Under the pieces are notes generated by a model that worked only from the letters and a program-made list of their open reading frames with translations, searched no databases and was not told the origin of the DNA. Made by a program: the position numbers and the translations under genes. 64,000 bases of DNA from assembly GCA_963575645.1 (NCBI GenBank), contig OY754470.1, positions 10,300,501 through 10,364,500 on the forward strand, in the 5' to 3' direction. This DNA comes from Xanthostigma xanthostigma (Eukaryota; Arthropoda; Insecta; Raphidioptera; Raphidiidae). This document shows positions 20,615-31,085 of this stretch, in pieces; the first letter of the stretch is position 1; each line of letters starts with the position of its first letter.

Positions 20615-22600
20615 GTTGTAGCTTTTTGTACAAATGAAACCCCGCCTCGACCACTTCTGGTTTTATTTCGGCTCTGCGGTGAAGAGTAAATTATCAGTAC
20701 TTCAAAATTCTAGCGTCAGCTGTCCCCTATAAAAGCAATATGTGTACACTTTCTGCATCAGGGAATCCATCCATCACGTCGAGCGGAGAACAAACTTTAC
20801 ACACTCTAAGGATATTGCTGACGTTATAATATGTAACCTACCAACATGATTGAAGTTTGTTTTAAATAGGCAAAAACACAATAGAGCTCTGTATGTTCTG
20901 AACTTCCTCATCTGGCAGCTCATTGTCAAAGTTAGAACAATTAAGTTCTACCTTAATCACCGCCACGCGTCTACAGGGTGCCGAGAAAAACGTTTAAAAC
21001 CACTGAACTCTATACCCACTGGTTTCTAATAGCCTAGTGAAGAAGTGAGTTTCATGAGAAAAATAGATCAAAGTATCCAAAAAATATGATAATTAGCTTA
21101 TTCGATTCGGAAAAATAAATAAATTGCATTTGTTCTTAACAAAATACGAAAAGAAAAAAAGTCCCTCAGATTTTTGGCAATTACTCAAAAACTATACTAT
21201 AGCGAAAATTGAAAAAAAAAAGATTCTTAAAGAGGAGAAAATTTCCAATAATCAAATCCCACTCCCGAACTCTATCTCTGTTATTTATAGTTCAACCAAA
21301 ATAAAATAAACCACAAACATTCTAAAAAGTGTGTAATAATAGTAAAAAAAAAACTGCAAAACGCGACGAACTGTTAAATCAATATTACTTACAAGAATAG
21401 AACAGAATATGTGTCAGAAAGTGAGATATTTACATTTACAAAAAAACATAAAATATAGAGAAAAAACTGAGCTTACATGTTAAAGCTTTTAATGATTAAA
21501 TAATAAGGATATATCACTAAAAGCATTTTAGTGTAATAAGGAATGTTATGTAAAAAAAATAGCTTAATACACGAAACTTGTTATTTCATCTTTTAAAAAT
21601 AATTGCTTCAAATTATTCATGACTTTTTTGTAACAATTATTCTCCTCGTAAATATATTCTTTTAATCTTCTTACAGACGCTAATGATCTCAGTTGTCGAG
21701 CGTCTATAATCTTCTTATTTTTGTAGGATTAAATAATAAATTATCTCTTTAATTGTTGTAATTAGCATTACACAGTCAGTGAAGCACGCTTAACAATATT
21801 GCGAAAGCAATATTGGTATCAATTATCAAGTTTTGGTCGCAATCCTCAGCGGTAACTTACAAAAATACCAAATAATTAAAGAAGAAAAATGCATGTTTTC
21901 TGTGAATACATGCAAGTATATATTTTCATAAAATGACTCTCCTAGTCATTATTAAACAAGCCGTAAGGAAAATCGTTTATTGGGACTCTACAAGTGCGAC
22001 CCAAGGTTCACACGACCAACTTCCCAGTATGATCAATATGGGTATATTAAATCTATATGTATTTAATAAATTAGACCCGAGAAATACTGTTTAAACTTTA
22101 AAGCAATCTAAAATACACTTTCTTGCAAATTTTTCGTTTAAACAAAAAACACCGAAAAATAAATAAAATCCATGGGGTTGGCTTAAGTTTCCCCTACTAC
22201 TTTCTTATTTGACACCATTCTATTGTCATACCACAAAAACAAAAATAATGTTTGAGAATGAAATCAAGTGGTAAAAGTGGTATCATTGATTAAAATAATA
22301 ATGGTGGTGAATTTTAGATAAGCTCAAAAATAATTCAATAGGTACTACGTGCTGAACATAGCACTGAAAAATATACAGTCGAACATAGAACCTCCTCCTT
22401 TTTTGAAGTCATCGTGATAAAAGAAATTGTTATATCTAAACTATTATGAAAAGCGATTGTGCACTAAAATGAATCAAAATAAACTTGAGAAAACTTAAAA
22501 GTCTACTGATATTTAGTTACTTTTTGTTACTTTTTTACCCAACTCAATTCAGGTGGTAATACTTAAGAATGGAATGTCAAAAGAGTCAACCCGCTGATTT
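20615..22600. other. Long AT-rich non-coding stretch
   Basis: No exon recognised. The 61-codon frame at 21124-21309 is lysine-rich, low complexity and unconvincing. A perfect 9-bp stem with GAAA loop (CAATATTGC/GCAATATTG) lies at 21794-21815. Confidence 0.35.
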
Positions 22601-22604
22601 CATC

Positions 22605-22790
22605 ACTACATATAAAGCAAAGTTCCGGATTGCATTTGCTTGTGTGTCCACTAAAAACAGAAGAACTACTGAACGGATTTGACTGCGGCTTTTACCATTC
22701 GATAACTTATTTCTTGGGGAAGGCTTAGGGGTTTAATAACTGTCCGCTTCGGCTCCGCCCAGATAAAAAGCCGATTGAATACGGTATAAA
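22605..22790 (+). repeat. Insect non-LTR-type repeat fragment
   Basis: 'gaactactgaacggatttga', 'gcggcttttaccattcgata' and 'cttggggaaggcttagg' in this order are typical of RTE-like or related dispersed repeats in insects. 'ccgcttcggctccgccc' close by supports this. No coding portion is present. Confidence 0.5.
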
Positions 22791-22794
22791 GAAT

Positions 22795-23525
22795 AGCAAT
22801 TTTTTACATCCTTTGCTTTACCCGAGTGCAAATAGAATTGATTCAAAGTTGAAGAACAAACGAGCGAATTTTTATTAAAAAAAACTTGTTTACAATTCAA
22901 GGTCCAGCCTAATTACTTTGCAAGAAAATAAAAGTTATTATTATTATATATTATGTGATGTATGCATTTTTCTGTACCTTAAAAAAATAATGATTAAATG
23001 AACATTAATAATAAAGATGACAAATGGTCGGCAGACAAATGTGGAACAAGATTAAATTGTGCTGATTATATATAAAATAGGTACTTACTACATAAAATTA
23101 ATGTAAACGTCAAAATGTCGGAAAGAATTTTCATTGCTATCTTAGCCTCTGCCTTCTACCAAGCAATATTTTCTGTTGGTGCCCCTGACACTAGACTAAT
23201 TACCCACATCAAGCTTTTAACACACTGTACTTGCACCCATTAAAGTTTTTACTGGTTAAATGTTTAAAGATAACCAATTTATTACCTCAAATTTTAATTC
23301 ACCACAACACACAACTAAATGAATTTTAAACTTTCCTTTGCAAAGAGAAAACGGTAAACCAAATTGGTTACGAGTTACGACCATTATTATTATTATATCA
23401 AATTTTGATTACGGCAAAATAAGAACGGTTATAATATACAGATATATAACAATATTTTGCTATTGATGTTATGAAACACATTCTTACAGTAACAATACAA
23501 TATAAGAAAACCATATTTTTAAACA
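22795..23525. other. Non-coding stretch; one short untested frame
   Basis: A 42-codon frame starts at 23115 (MSERIFIAILASAF...) and ends at TAA 23241-23243. It could be chance, and I see no homology. Confidence 0.3.
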
Positions 23526-23527
23526 AT

Positions 23528-23603
23528 GTCACCGTCGGGACTCAAACCGGAAACTTCTACTATCGCGGCGGATGAATTATCAATTACCAACTGTTCAATA
23601 ACA
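23528..23603 (-). other. tRNA-like / SINE-like segment, degenerate
   Basis: On the minus strand 'ggtttgagtcccgac' resembles a Pol III B box (GGTTCGANTCC). About 35 nt upstream, 'cagttggtaattgat' is D-arm-like. The arms do not close into a proper tRNA by eye, so a decayed tRNA-derived SINE is the likeliest reading. Confidence 0.25.
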
Positions 23604-23604
23604 T

Positions 23605-24370
23605 AATATACGAACAATCAATCATTCTCATAATAAAGAGTATTTGCAACGATATTTTACATAGGTACTCTGAGAGATAATTTTTAAATCCTTACTCAGA
23701 CGAGAGTTATCCACCGAGATAATGGAAGTTTCAGATTTGTGTCCCGACAGTGGCATTGTTGAGAAATAAATTTCTCTTATATTACATTTTAACCGTAACA
23801 ATGTGTGTTTTATAATAACAATAACAAAGTTAACAAATTATTGCTATATATTTTTGTATTATAAAATATTGTGAAATTGAAACTTATTAAAATTATAATA
23901 CACAATTGGTTGTGTTGCTGAGGCAAATCGAATCTGTGCAACACATTTTTAAGCATACCTACCTATAAAACAAAAGTAAGTATTTTAGCTTATGTTTTTA
24001 TAAATCTTGAAAATAGAATGAAACATTTCTTGAAATAAACCATTTGTCTTTGCCGATGACAGTTTAAAGTGAAAATACGTAATGTGACTGAAATGGATGT
24101 ATTCTCATCCTTTATTGATTTAATATAATAATAAAAATCTTTCGTGGCATGTTGACTTTATCTGTCAAATTGATTGATTATACACAGCGTGCTGAAAATT
24201 ATCTACGGTTTTCATATTCAATAATATATAAGTAGCTGCTTCTTTGTTATACAGGATCTCTAAAATTATTTAGTAGATACTAAGCTGCAATTTCGTCGAA
24301 GGGAAAAATAAGTGGTTTAAAGTGGAAACAGAAACAACAGAATTGAATTAACTGGAAGGAATATTGAATA
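23605..24370. other. Non-coding stretch, no gene recognised
   Basis: AT-rich sequence between the tRNA-like segment and D1 copy 2. No supportable feature. Confidence 0.3.
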
Positions 24371-24373
24371 CTA

Positions 24374-24738
24374 AAGGACCCCGCACAAACCTTATGGGAT
24401 TTGGCTCTCGGTTAAATTGATCGAAGATGGTTTTATTTTATAATTTCAAGGTCACTACGAAAAAGTGTCCATGGGCGCATAGCCTAAAAACCAATAGATT
24501 TTTAACTACAGATATGTTTAGCGAGATTTTAGATATAGGAATAGCCATTGAATTCACAAATATGCTCCATGTTCAACATTTATGCTTTTTTTTTAGAAAT
24601 AGAAAAATAGTCGAAAATTAGGTAATGTTGGAAAGGTGTCATTCTGTATTAAATAATAATGTCATATTCGGATTCAGCGCACTCGAAAACATATTTCTAG
24701 AGCTTAGGATTTTTTAAGATGTGAATTGAATGGTTATC
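24374..24738 (-). repeat. Dispersed repeat D1, copy 2
   Basis: Inverse of 15726-16073. The 'gattcagcgcactcg' box at 24671 is shared with the satellite boundary 'gattcagcgcac'. Immediately beyond it, 24735-24785 repeats 'taaaatctcgc...gtagctaaaaatctattgg' in the opposite orientation to 24491-24540, so D1 arms face each other here. The 24697-25065 frame runs from LINE sequence into this repeat. Confidence 0.75.
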
Positions 24739-24789
24739 TAAAATCTCGCAAAACATATCTGTAGCTAAAAATCTATTGGTTTTTAGACT

Positions 24790-25165
24790 ATTATGTAGAA
24801 CGATGAATTTGGGCTTAACAACACAACTCTTGGAGGTTTTAAACAGAACATAGCTTGTTTTGGACACATTCAAAAGCAGCCCATTTACGGAAAACCACTC
24901 AGCTGCCAAACGAAGCAATGCATTTGCACAATTGAAAATAGTTTCAAAAGATTTGCTCTTAATTAATATACTGGTATCATCCGCATAAGAAACAGTTAAA
25001 ATATGATTAAAATGTTTGTTTAAAAAACCTGGAAGATCATTATTGACGTAAATCAAGAAAGGCAAAGGACCGAGTATGCTCCCTTGCGGAACACCACGTT
25101 TTAAATTTAAAAGGTCACTAACTTGAGAAACATTATTTTTTATAACGGCAGATTTAAAATATGTA
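24790..25165 (-). pseudogene. LINE reverse transcriptase fragment (GVPQGSILGP ... YADD)
   Basis: Reading from about 25165 down, the frame gives YFKSAVIKNN, RGVPQGSILGPLPFLIYVNN, then VSYADDTSILI and WFSVNGLLLNVSKTSYVLF. These are consecutive RT palm motifs of jockey/CR1-type LINEs, including the catalytic YADD. The fragment covers about 125 residues of a domain normally longer than 200. It is cut at the 3' side by the D1 repeat, whose translation makes up the last ~30 residues of the 122-codon frame. No 5' part was found upstream. It is dead. Confidence 0.8.
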
Positions 25166-25590
25166 TATATTAATGCTCATTACGAATTAGAATTCCAAAT
25201 TCTTGTATAAAACTTTATTTCAAGAGTTATTAAAAGTTTCGAACCATCTATAACTATGAATATTAGCGTTTCCGCGAGGGAGTTGAAAAATTTATCGTTC
25301 ATATTTATAACAAGGCTGCAAAAGTGTAATGGTGTCAACACCTAATCCATTTATGAATGATAAAGTTTTATATAAAGTGAACAAGCCGAATAAATTGAGT
25401 TAAAAAATAAGATACTCGAAAGCCATTTGCTCTCAAAAGTGTTTCAATGAAAATCGATTAACTGCCATTTTATTTATGATTACTATTTTCCGCGACGTAT
25501 AATGAAGAATTGTCTGTCGTAAAGTGATAAAAAATATTTATCACAACAGCTGCGAGAAAATATCAATATTTAAGGATCTGCGTACACAAT
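25166..25590. other. Non-coding stretch, no gene recognised
   Basis: AT-rich, with no supportable feature. Confidence 0.3.
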
Positions 25591-25595
25591 GTTAC

Positions 25596-25830
25596 CAGGG
25601 TTCCATACCTCAAAAGGAAAAAAGGAACACTTGGATCGCTTTGATGTCCGTCTGTCTACCGGTCTGTCAAGACTCTTGGGAATCAAAGCCTAAAGGGTAC
25701 TTCCCGTTGACCTAGAATCATTAAATTTAGCATAAAGCAATGTTTTATAGCACAAGTAAAGGGAAAAAATTTGAAAACCGTAAATTTGTATTTACATCAC
25801 AAAAAAATAATGTTTTTAAACCGCAACAAC
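25596..25830 (+). repeat. Lepidopteran dispersed repeat ('AGGGTTCC' family)
   Basis: Opens 'agggttccatacctcaaaag', continues with a 'gtccgtctgtctaccggtctg' type block, then 'gggtacttcccgttgacc' and 'tagaatcattaaattta'. I recognise this order from many moth and butterfly sequences, and it is the main basis for the taxonomic call. Inverted short copy at 17600-17727. The small frames 25524-25715 and 25740-25928 are not genes. Confidence 0.7.
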
Positions 25831-25968
25831 ATGCTACGTTCGTACACAGTAACAGTTCTAATACAAAACAAGCATCCGCTACCGGTGCGTTTATACAGCA
25901 CAATATGAGAACACGGTACGACAACTAGGCTATCAGATATAGCTACGAGATACAATACACTTCAGTAG

Positions 25969-26390
25969 CAGGGCCGAATTTACCCTAAGTGCCGCCCTGG
26001 GGCACCGTGAAAAATACTGACCCATTACCTAAATCCCACATAAAATGGCGTAAAGGTTCGGTATACAATTTTCAAATAAATAAAATGACTCGTTTATAAT
26101 CAAAAATCTTTTTATTACAAACGGGATAATTACACAAGAAAACATCCTTTTTCTTATTAAAAATCATAAATTGACAAACAAAACGATTGCTCATCAATTG
26201 CGAGATATTTTCAGAAGCAAACGCGTGTGACAAAAAAAATGTATTTATGAATGTTTTCAACACGGTTACACTTTTAGAAAAATTTTCTCTAACGCAAAAA
26301 AATTTTTCCCGCGTTCCAAATTTTGCCGCCCTTGGTAATTTGCCGCCCTGGGCAATAGCCCCTACTGCCCCTAGTGTAAGTCCAGCGCTG
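25969..26390. mobile_element. hAT-type non-autonomous element, 422 bp
   Basis: Ends CAGGGCCGAATTTACCCTA (left) and inverted CAGCGCTGGACTTACACTA (right) with a perfect 8-bp duplication TTCAGTAG (25961-25968 and 26391-26398). 'gccgccctgggg' / 'ccgccctgggca' subterminal blocks. The two overlapping frames at 26072-26437 and 26187-26456 lie inside it and are not genes. Confidence 0.88.
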
Positions 26391-26619
26391 TTCAGTAGTC
26401 TATCTGAACTCATTGCAATTACACGCTTAGTTGGCAAATTGCAGGGCGACCACTAGTATTAATAATTTCACCAAACCGTTTTAAGAAATCTCTAATAATA
26501 ATAATAATTAATTATACATTTATCTGGGGTCATTATAAAGTGGATAATTTATGTCTGCTCTGGATATGTTTTTAAATCCAAAGATTCTGTTTTGTGATAT
26601 TTGTTTCTTTTGATTACAG

Positions 26620-26688
26620 ATGGTGAAAATGATGATAACCGTGGTGATAGTTTTTGTGATATGCTGGTTGCCGTTCAACGTATTTTTG
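26620..26688 (+). CDS. Internal exon of a rhodopsin-class neuropeptide GPCR (TM6)
   Basis: A 69-bp, 23-codon exon framed by an acceptor 'ttgattacag' and a donor 'ttg|gtgagt', both consensus. It encodes MVKMMITVV, hydrophobic residues, then CWLPFN and VFL, which is transmembrane helix 6 with the class-A CWxP switch. K-M-V-K-M-M before the helix is usual in tachykinin, NPY/NPF and RYamide-type receptors; I cannot choose between them. The reading frame continues without stop into the intron, but coding character ends at the donor. By eye I found neither a TM7 (NPxxY) exon downstream before the satellite nor other helices upstream, so the introns must be long. Foldback F3 sits in the downstream intron. 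Confidence 0.75.
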
Positions 26689-26825
26689 GTGAGTTCATTT
26701 TTAGGTTTCTTTACTGATAAAGTTTGTTCACGTTTTTACACCATTTATGACAATTTTTTAATGGTGTTCAAAGTTCAAAACGCCGGTCGACCTAAAATGA
26801 GTCTCTTAAGCCATAGTAAGTTTTT

Positions 26826-27207
26826 CTTCAGTATAGTGTTGATCCAATAGAATGTTACGATGAAGGAAGGTTTTTGGTTGAGGATCATAAGTAAATAAGC
26901 TTTACCAATGTTTACCAGTATCAAATATCAGTCCACAGAAAGTGCTTTTTTGTTATATATTGTCAGACAAATATTTCAATAAATTTTTTACTGCGTGACA
27001 TTTTTATAAAAATTTAATGATTTTTTTATAATAAGATGTTCATATTAATATTTTTAACCCATAATAATATGATCATGTGTGTTGGTTTAACAATTTACCA
27101 CCTTTCGACCAGCTTGAGGCCTTGAAGATGAAAATAAACTTTTCGAAACGTTGGCCACTAGCGAAACATTGGTAAAGCTTATTTACCAAAAACCATAAAC
27201 CTTCCGT
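26826..27207 (+). mobile_element. Foldback element F3 with hammerhead-like core
   Basis: Flanked by the 14-bp direct repeat CATAGTAAGTTTTT (26812-26825 and 27208-27221). Outer arms pair ('ggaaggtttttggtt' / 'aaccataaaccttcc', 'taagctttaccaatgtt' / 'aacattggtaaagctta'). Core at 27121-27150: CTTGAAGATG, AAAA/TTTT stem, CGAAACG, as in F1 (both continue GTTGG). The unpaired tail 26826-26855 lies 5' of the left arm. Inserted in an intron of the receptor gene, 123 bp past the donor. Confidence 0.65.
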
Positions 27208-27301
27208 CATAGTAAGTTTTTTCTCTTTTTTCAAAAATACGTGTTTTTTTATTTTTCATTTCAAAATATTTTGTTTTGACGCGGGCGAAACGTGTTAAAA
27301 A

Positions 27302-27531
27302 CATAGAGATATAAAGTAACTAGAGTTCGCTAGTTCGTATGCTTGCCATAAGTGAAAGTGTCCTCAGTTGAGAGAGAGAACGCTGTAGCGGGTCCAGGAA
27401 ACCAGATATATGTTTACTCAAATCAGCTTTGTTTTGTATCATTAGTTACCATAGAGATAAGGGGCTTTTCTCTCTCTGAATTGCAGACACTTTCACGGCT
27501 CACTCGCGTACTCTAGTATAATATCTCTATG
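27302..27531. mobile_element. hAT-type MITE, 230 bp
   Basis: Termini CATAGAGATATA and its inverse ATATCTCTATG, with a perfect 8-bp duplication GTTAAAAA (27294-27301 and 27532-27539). Imperfect pairing continues through 'gtgaaagtgtcc...gagagagag' and 'ctctctctgaa...gacactttcac', so the arms are about 85 bp. Confidence 0.82.
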
Positions 27532-27602
27532 GTTAAAAACTATAGTTACGACATAAGCCGTTTTGTTTTCTAGCCACCAATATAATTAATTAGTTTAATT
27601 AA

Positions 27603-28715
27603 GGATGTATATAACATTTTTGAATTCAAAGATTTTTGCCTAAATTTAAAATATGTTATAGAATTAGACCTCCTGCATCGATTAAAACCAAAAAATAGAT
27701 ACATTACCGACCTTTTTTATGAAAAAAATCATTTTAAAATCACCATTCACTCAATGTTATTTCTACCGGAAGTGTTAAAAATTTTGAGAAGATTAAAACA
27801 TTTATCATTTTATTTCAAAAATTTATGATTCAAAAACTTATTATCAGTTTCTTTGTACAATTTGCGATTTTTCAAGCCCAAAAAAACGTGGGGTTACCGG
27901 CAATTTCACGGAACTATTTTATTTTTAAAGTGATGAAATCAATTCTCCGAATCTTAATCTTAATTAATGGCGGATGTAATGAGACAATGAGGCAACGTCG
28001 CGTTCCTGCATGTCGATAATAAAAATCGCATTTATGAAATGTCATATCACGTGAACCAACTGTCAATTATTCTGGACCTGTCATTTTTGAGATTTATGTG
28101 CATTTAGAACACAAAATGCGTTTATATGTCGGATAAACGCTGTAATGTAACAAAAGTATGTAAAAGATTTGAGATATTTATTTTTGTTTGGAAAACTAAA
28201 ATGTTCGTACAGATTATCTGCAATTAATTTGAAAAAAACTTTGCTTTGACAAAAATCTGCCAAAAGTAAACTTTAATTACTGACTTTATGTATAAGTTTA
28301 TTACTTTGCGTAATGGTAATTGATTTCTTAATCACCACTTTGATTGCTTGATAATAATTCATAATAAAAAAACTTTCTTTGAATTTTGATTTGACATTTT
28401 TATTTATTATTATTTTTATAGTATCCATAGCTTTAAATTTTTGAGGTCAGAAATTCTATCTCCACGTTATGTTTCCGAGTGTCAGAAGACCACGTGGACA
28501 GCCATGTTGCCTGATTGTTTTTGACTAAAGTCACAGTAGTCAAATTAAATGTTAAATATTTGTTCATAATATTTAATTGTAGGAAAATTTTTAGAAAATC
28601 TACCATAAAAAATTATTAAAATTAACACAAAGTCTTCGCAAATGAAAATTTTTATATATTTATGATTTTGAAAATTTAATTAGATGTACTACACAATTTG
28701 ACCTTATACACATCC
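27603..28715. mobile_element. TTAA-flanked non-autonomous element, 1113 bp
   Basis: TTAA|GGATGTATATAA at the left and TTATACACATCC|TTAA at the right (27599-27602, 28716-28719). A 12-bp terminal repeat with one mismatch plus the TTAA target suggest a piggyBac-type MITE; a Harbinger reading with TTA is possible. The interior is AT-rich and non-coding; frames at 27825-28019 and 28081-28263 show no domain. Confidence 0.5.
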
Positions 28716-28719
28716 TTAA

Positions 28720-29290
28720 TAATTGATTTTAGTTTCACAAATATTTATCAGTAACATGACAATAGTAAACTTCAGCATAGTACATATTTACCATGGTAGT
28801 ATATAATATAATCACAAAATACTTTGTTATTAACAATAGAACATATCTATAGAGTGTTTATTTCCAAATTATTACTTATTTATATATTAAAACGTTCAAA
28901 ATCCCTAGGCTTTAATGGATATAATATTATGATTTAACAGCTTTTTTTAATTCTCAATTTAAAGCCGACAATATGTAATTTTTCTTGTATATTTTTTGCA
29001 CTACTATACATATTAAACACCTGCTTTACATATATACGTACACATGCATGTAAAGTGATCAATTACACACTAGTTCGATAAAACATAAAACATAACTGAA
29101 CGCGCTATATCAATTATATAGTAAATCACTGTTAGTTGCGTCAGTTCTTTTTTTAATAACCTTTTATTAGAAGTGACGTTTGCTAAAAAGTGAACTGTCA
29201 AAAATTATGAAAATGATGTGGAAAGCATCTATTTTACAGAAAGTACGTACAAAAATATTATATATATCTCGTGCGCAACAGTATTGCGGC
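28720..29290. other. AT-rich non-coding stretch
   Basis: No supportable feature. Short alternating runs such as 'acatatatacgtacacatgc' occur near 29028. Confidence 0.3.
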
Positions 29291-29299
29291 TTGTGTTAA

Positions 29300-29682
29300 A
29301 ACAAGATCGCTGCACTCGAGGCTGGATTTGCCGCTAGATTCCTTGCTAGATTTCACTACTCGTTTTCTAGCGTTGGTTTCTTAATTGCTTTTATGTGCTC
29401 GCTTCACAAGATACGCCTTTTCAAGCTTGTTTTGTGGATAGATCAGGTGCGCGCGCAGTGACAGTTCAAATACACTGTTGTCTGTCTGTGAGCTGGTTTG
29501 TGGGTTTCCTGATTGGTTGTTGCTCAGAGCAAGCAAAGGATCTGGCAAGAAAAACGGTCCCTGTTCTAATTTTAAAATCTCTCTTGTGAGCTAGAACGCG
29601 AGCCCGCAGTGACGTCATTTCTAGACTTCTGGCCAGCAGAAGTCCAAGCAGTGTTTCCAGCCTCGTGTGAAGCGGCCTTTAA
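29300..29682. mobile_element. Probable DNA-transposon MITE with imperfect terminal repeats
   Basis: 'gctgcactcgaggctgga' near 29310 is mirrored at the right by the inverse of 'gcttcacacgaggctgga' (about 29656-29675). The interior is GC-richer than its flanks. No target duplication could be fixed, so the superfamily is open (Harbinger or hAT). Confidence 0.4.
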
Positions 29683-29844
29683 TGTTGCTTTTAAAAGTCG
29701 CCGGCGTTAGTTAAAAAGTCCTGATGATCGACGAAAAGCAATAGTCTGCCTACATTTCAAAAATTGTATTACAATACTCGCCACGAAAATAAAAGGCTCG
29801 AAAGTTAGATGCGAATGCGGGCTTGCGCTTGTACAGTCTGTTGA

Positions 29845-30093
29845 AAAACTACAAACTCGCATCTCAACATAACTAAAATAACAGTAACAACTTGACAATA
29901 GCGTATTCGACTTTACTTTAAAGCAGGAAAGCGACAAGTGACAAAGGCAACGAGCGATCACGGCCAATCACCGACGAGCGCACGTTCCGTGCAGGTAGCT
30001 GGGTGGTGGAGAGAGTCTCAACGGCTCTAAAATGTGCCTTTGCGACGCTGTTTGTGACTAACTTTCGAACCTTTCAGATCCGTGGCGCGTATT
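29845..30093 (+). repeat. Dispersed repeat D3, copy 2
   Basis: Direct repeat of 20410-20611 with about 48 extra bp ('ttccgtgcaggtagctggg' onward). The 86-codon minus frame 29707-29967 lies partly over it and should be ignored. Confidence 0.6.
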
Positions 30094-30094
30094 G

Positions 30095-30550
30095 TACGTA
30101 CGGTATATTTTAACTCATCATTAGCGTAATCTGAATGCAATAGGGTAATAGATGTTATGTTCATAATAGAAACAGTAATTACCATGTACCTATGTAAACA
30201 GGAAGATAGCTAACTTATTATTATCTCTTATTTCATCTTGTCAAATAATCCTGCAGCAGTATATGCTGTGACTTAAATGATGTGTAGGTACTACGTATCT
30301 CTATTAATAATTTCGTCGGGGGTTCGTAAGCTTGATTGAAATCTATCAAAAGTTATTAAACATAATAAATATTAATTTCGAATCGACAAAATATATCCGC
30401 AAAATTCGAATGCTCACGTTATTACAATAATAATACTAAGTATTGAATGGCAATTATATACATAAAAATTCGATTCAGTGACGTCAGATCATGTGCCTTG
30501 CCGTTTCGGCGCGAATTTTTAAAAGTCCTATTTTAATATGTGTTTTTTAA
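30095..30550. other. Non-coding stretch, no gene recognised
   Basis: AT-rich, no supportable feature. Confidence 0.3.
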
Positions 30551-30565
30551 ATAACTGATGCATAT

Positions 30566-30774
30566 ACAAATATTAAGAGCACTGTGGTTGAAACAAAAAT
30601 AAAAAATAAAGAATAGTTACTTCTCACCACAACAGTTTTATTAGCGGATGCACATTTCGGGAGCTATGCTCTCATCTTCCAAAGCATATTGCTGAAGATG
30701 AGAGCATAGCTCCCGAAAGGTACATCCGTTAATAAAACTGTTTTGGTAAGAAGTAACTATTCTTTATTTTTTAT
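30566..30774 (+). mobile_element. Foldback element F4 with hammerhead-like core, 209 bp
   Basis: The identical 14-bp direct repeat TAACTGATGCATAT flanks it (30552-30565 and 30775-30788). Arms of about 80 bp (30601-30680, 30691-30773) fold around a 10-nt loop. Core at 30692-30720: CTGAAGATGA, GAGC/GCTC stem, CCGAAAGG. Unpaired 35-nt tail 30566-30600 on the 5' side. Smallest and clearest member of the family. Confidence 0.75.
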
Positions 30775-31085
30775 TAACTGATGCATATTTTTAATTTTTC
30801 GTTTTAGATATATATATGTCAGTTTTTACGCTGAAAAAACATAATGTGCAAATTTCCTATTAGGGACTGTAGTACTTGTACGCAAATACTGCACCAAATA
30901 TATACGTAAAAGTCAACACAAAACACTATATATTAATGTACGCACGTTTCACACGACATTATATTATGTCAACGAGTATTAGCAGATAATTTTTTTGTAT
31001 CGTTAAAGACCGCGCACACTCGTCAAGCGTGGATCAGCACGACAAGCACAGCAGAGAGCAAAAAGCCTGTTCGTGAAGGTACCCA

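Noticed and set aside
23115..23243. 42-codon frame MSERIFIAILASAF...
   Set aside because: No homology recognised, no neighbouring signals; chance is the default.
23528..23603. A functional tRNA gene
   Set aside because: B-box-like sequence only; cloverleaf arms do not pair by eye, so kept only as a low-confidence SINE-like segment.
26072..26456. Two overlapping frames of 121 and 89 codons on opposite strands
   Set aside because: Both lie mostly within the hAT MITE 25969-26390 and have no domain.
26689..26850. Extension of the receptor exon frame beyond CWLPFNVFL
   Set aside because: A consensus donor (gtgagt) follows, and the downstream translation loses membrane-receptor character and runs into F3, so it is intron.
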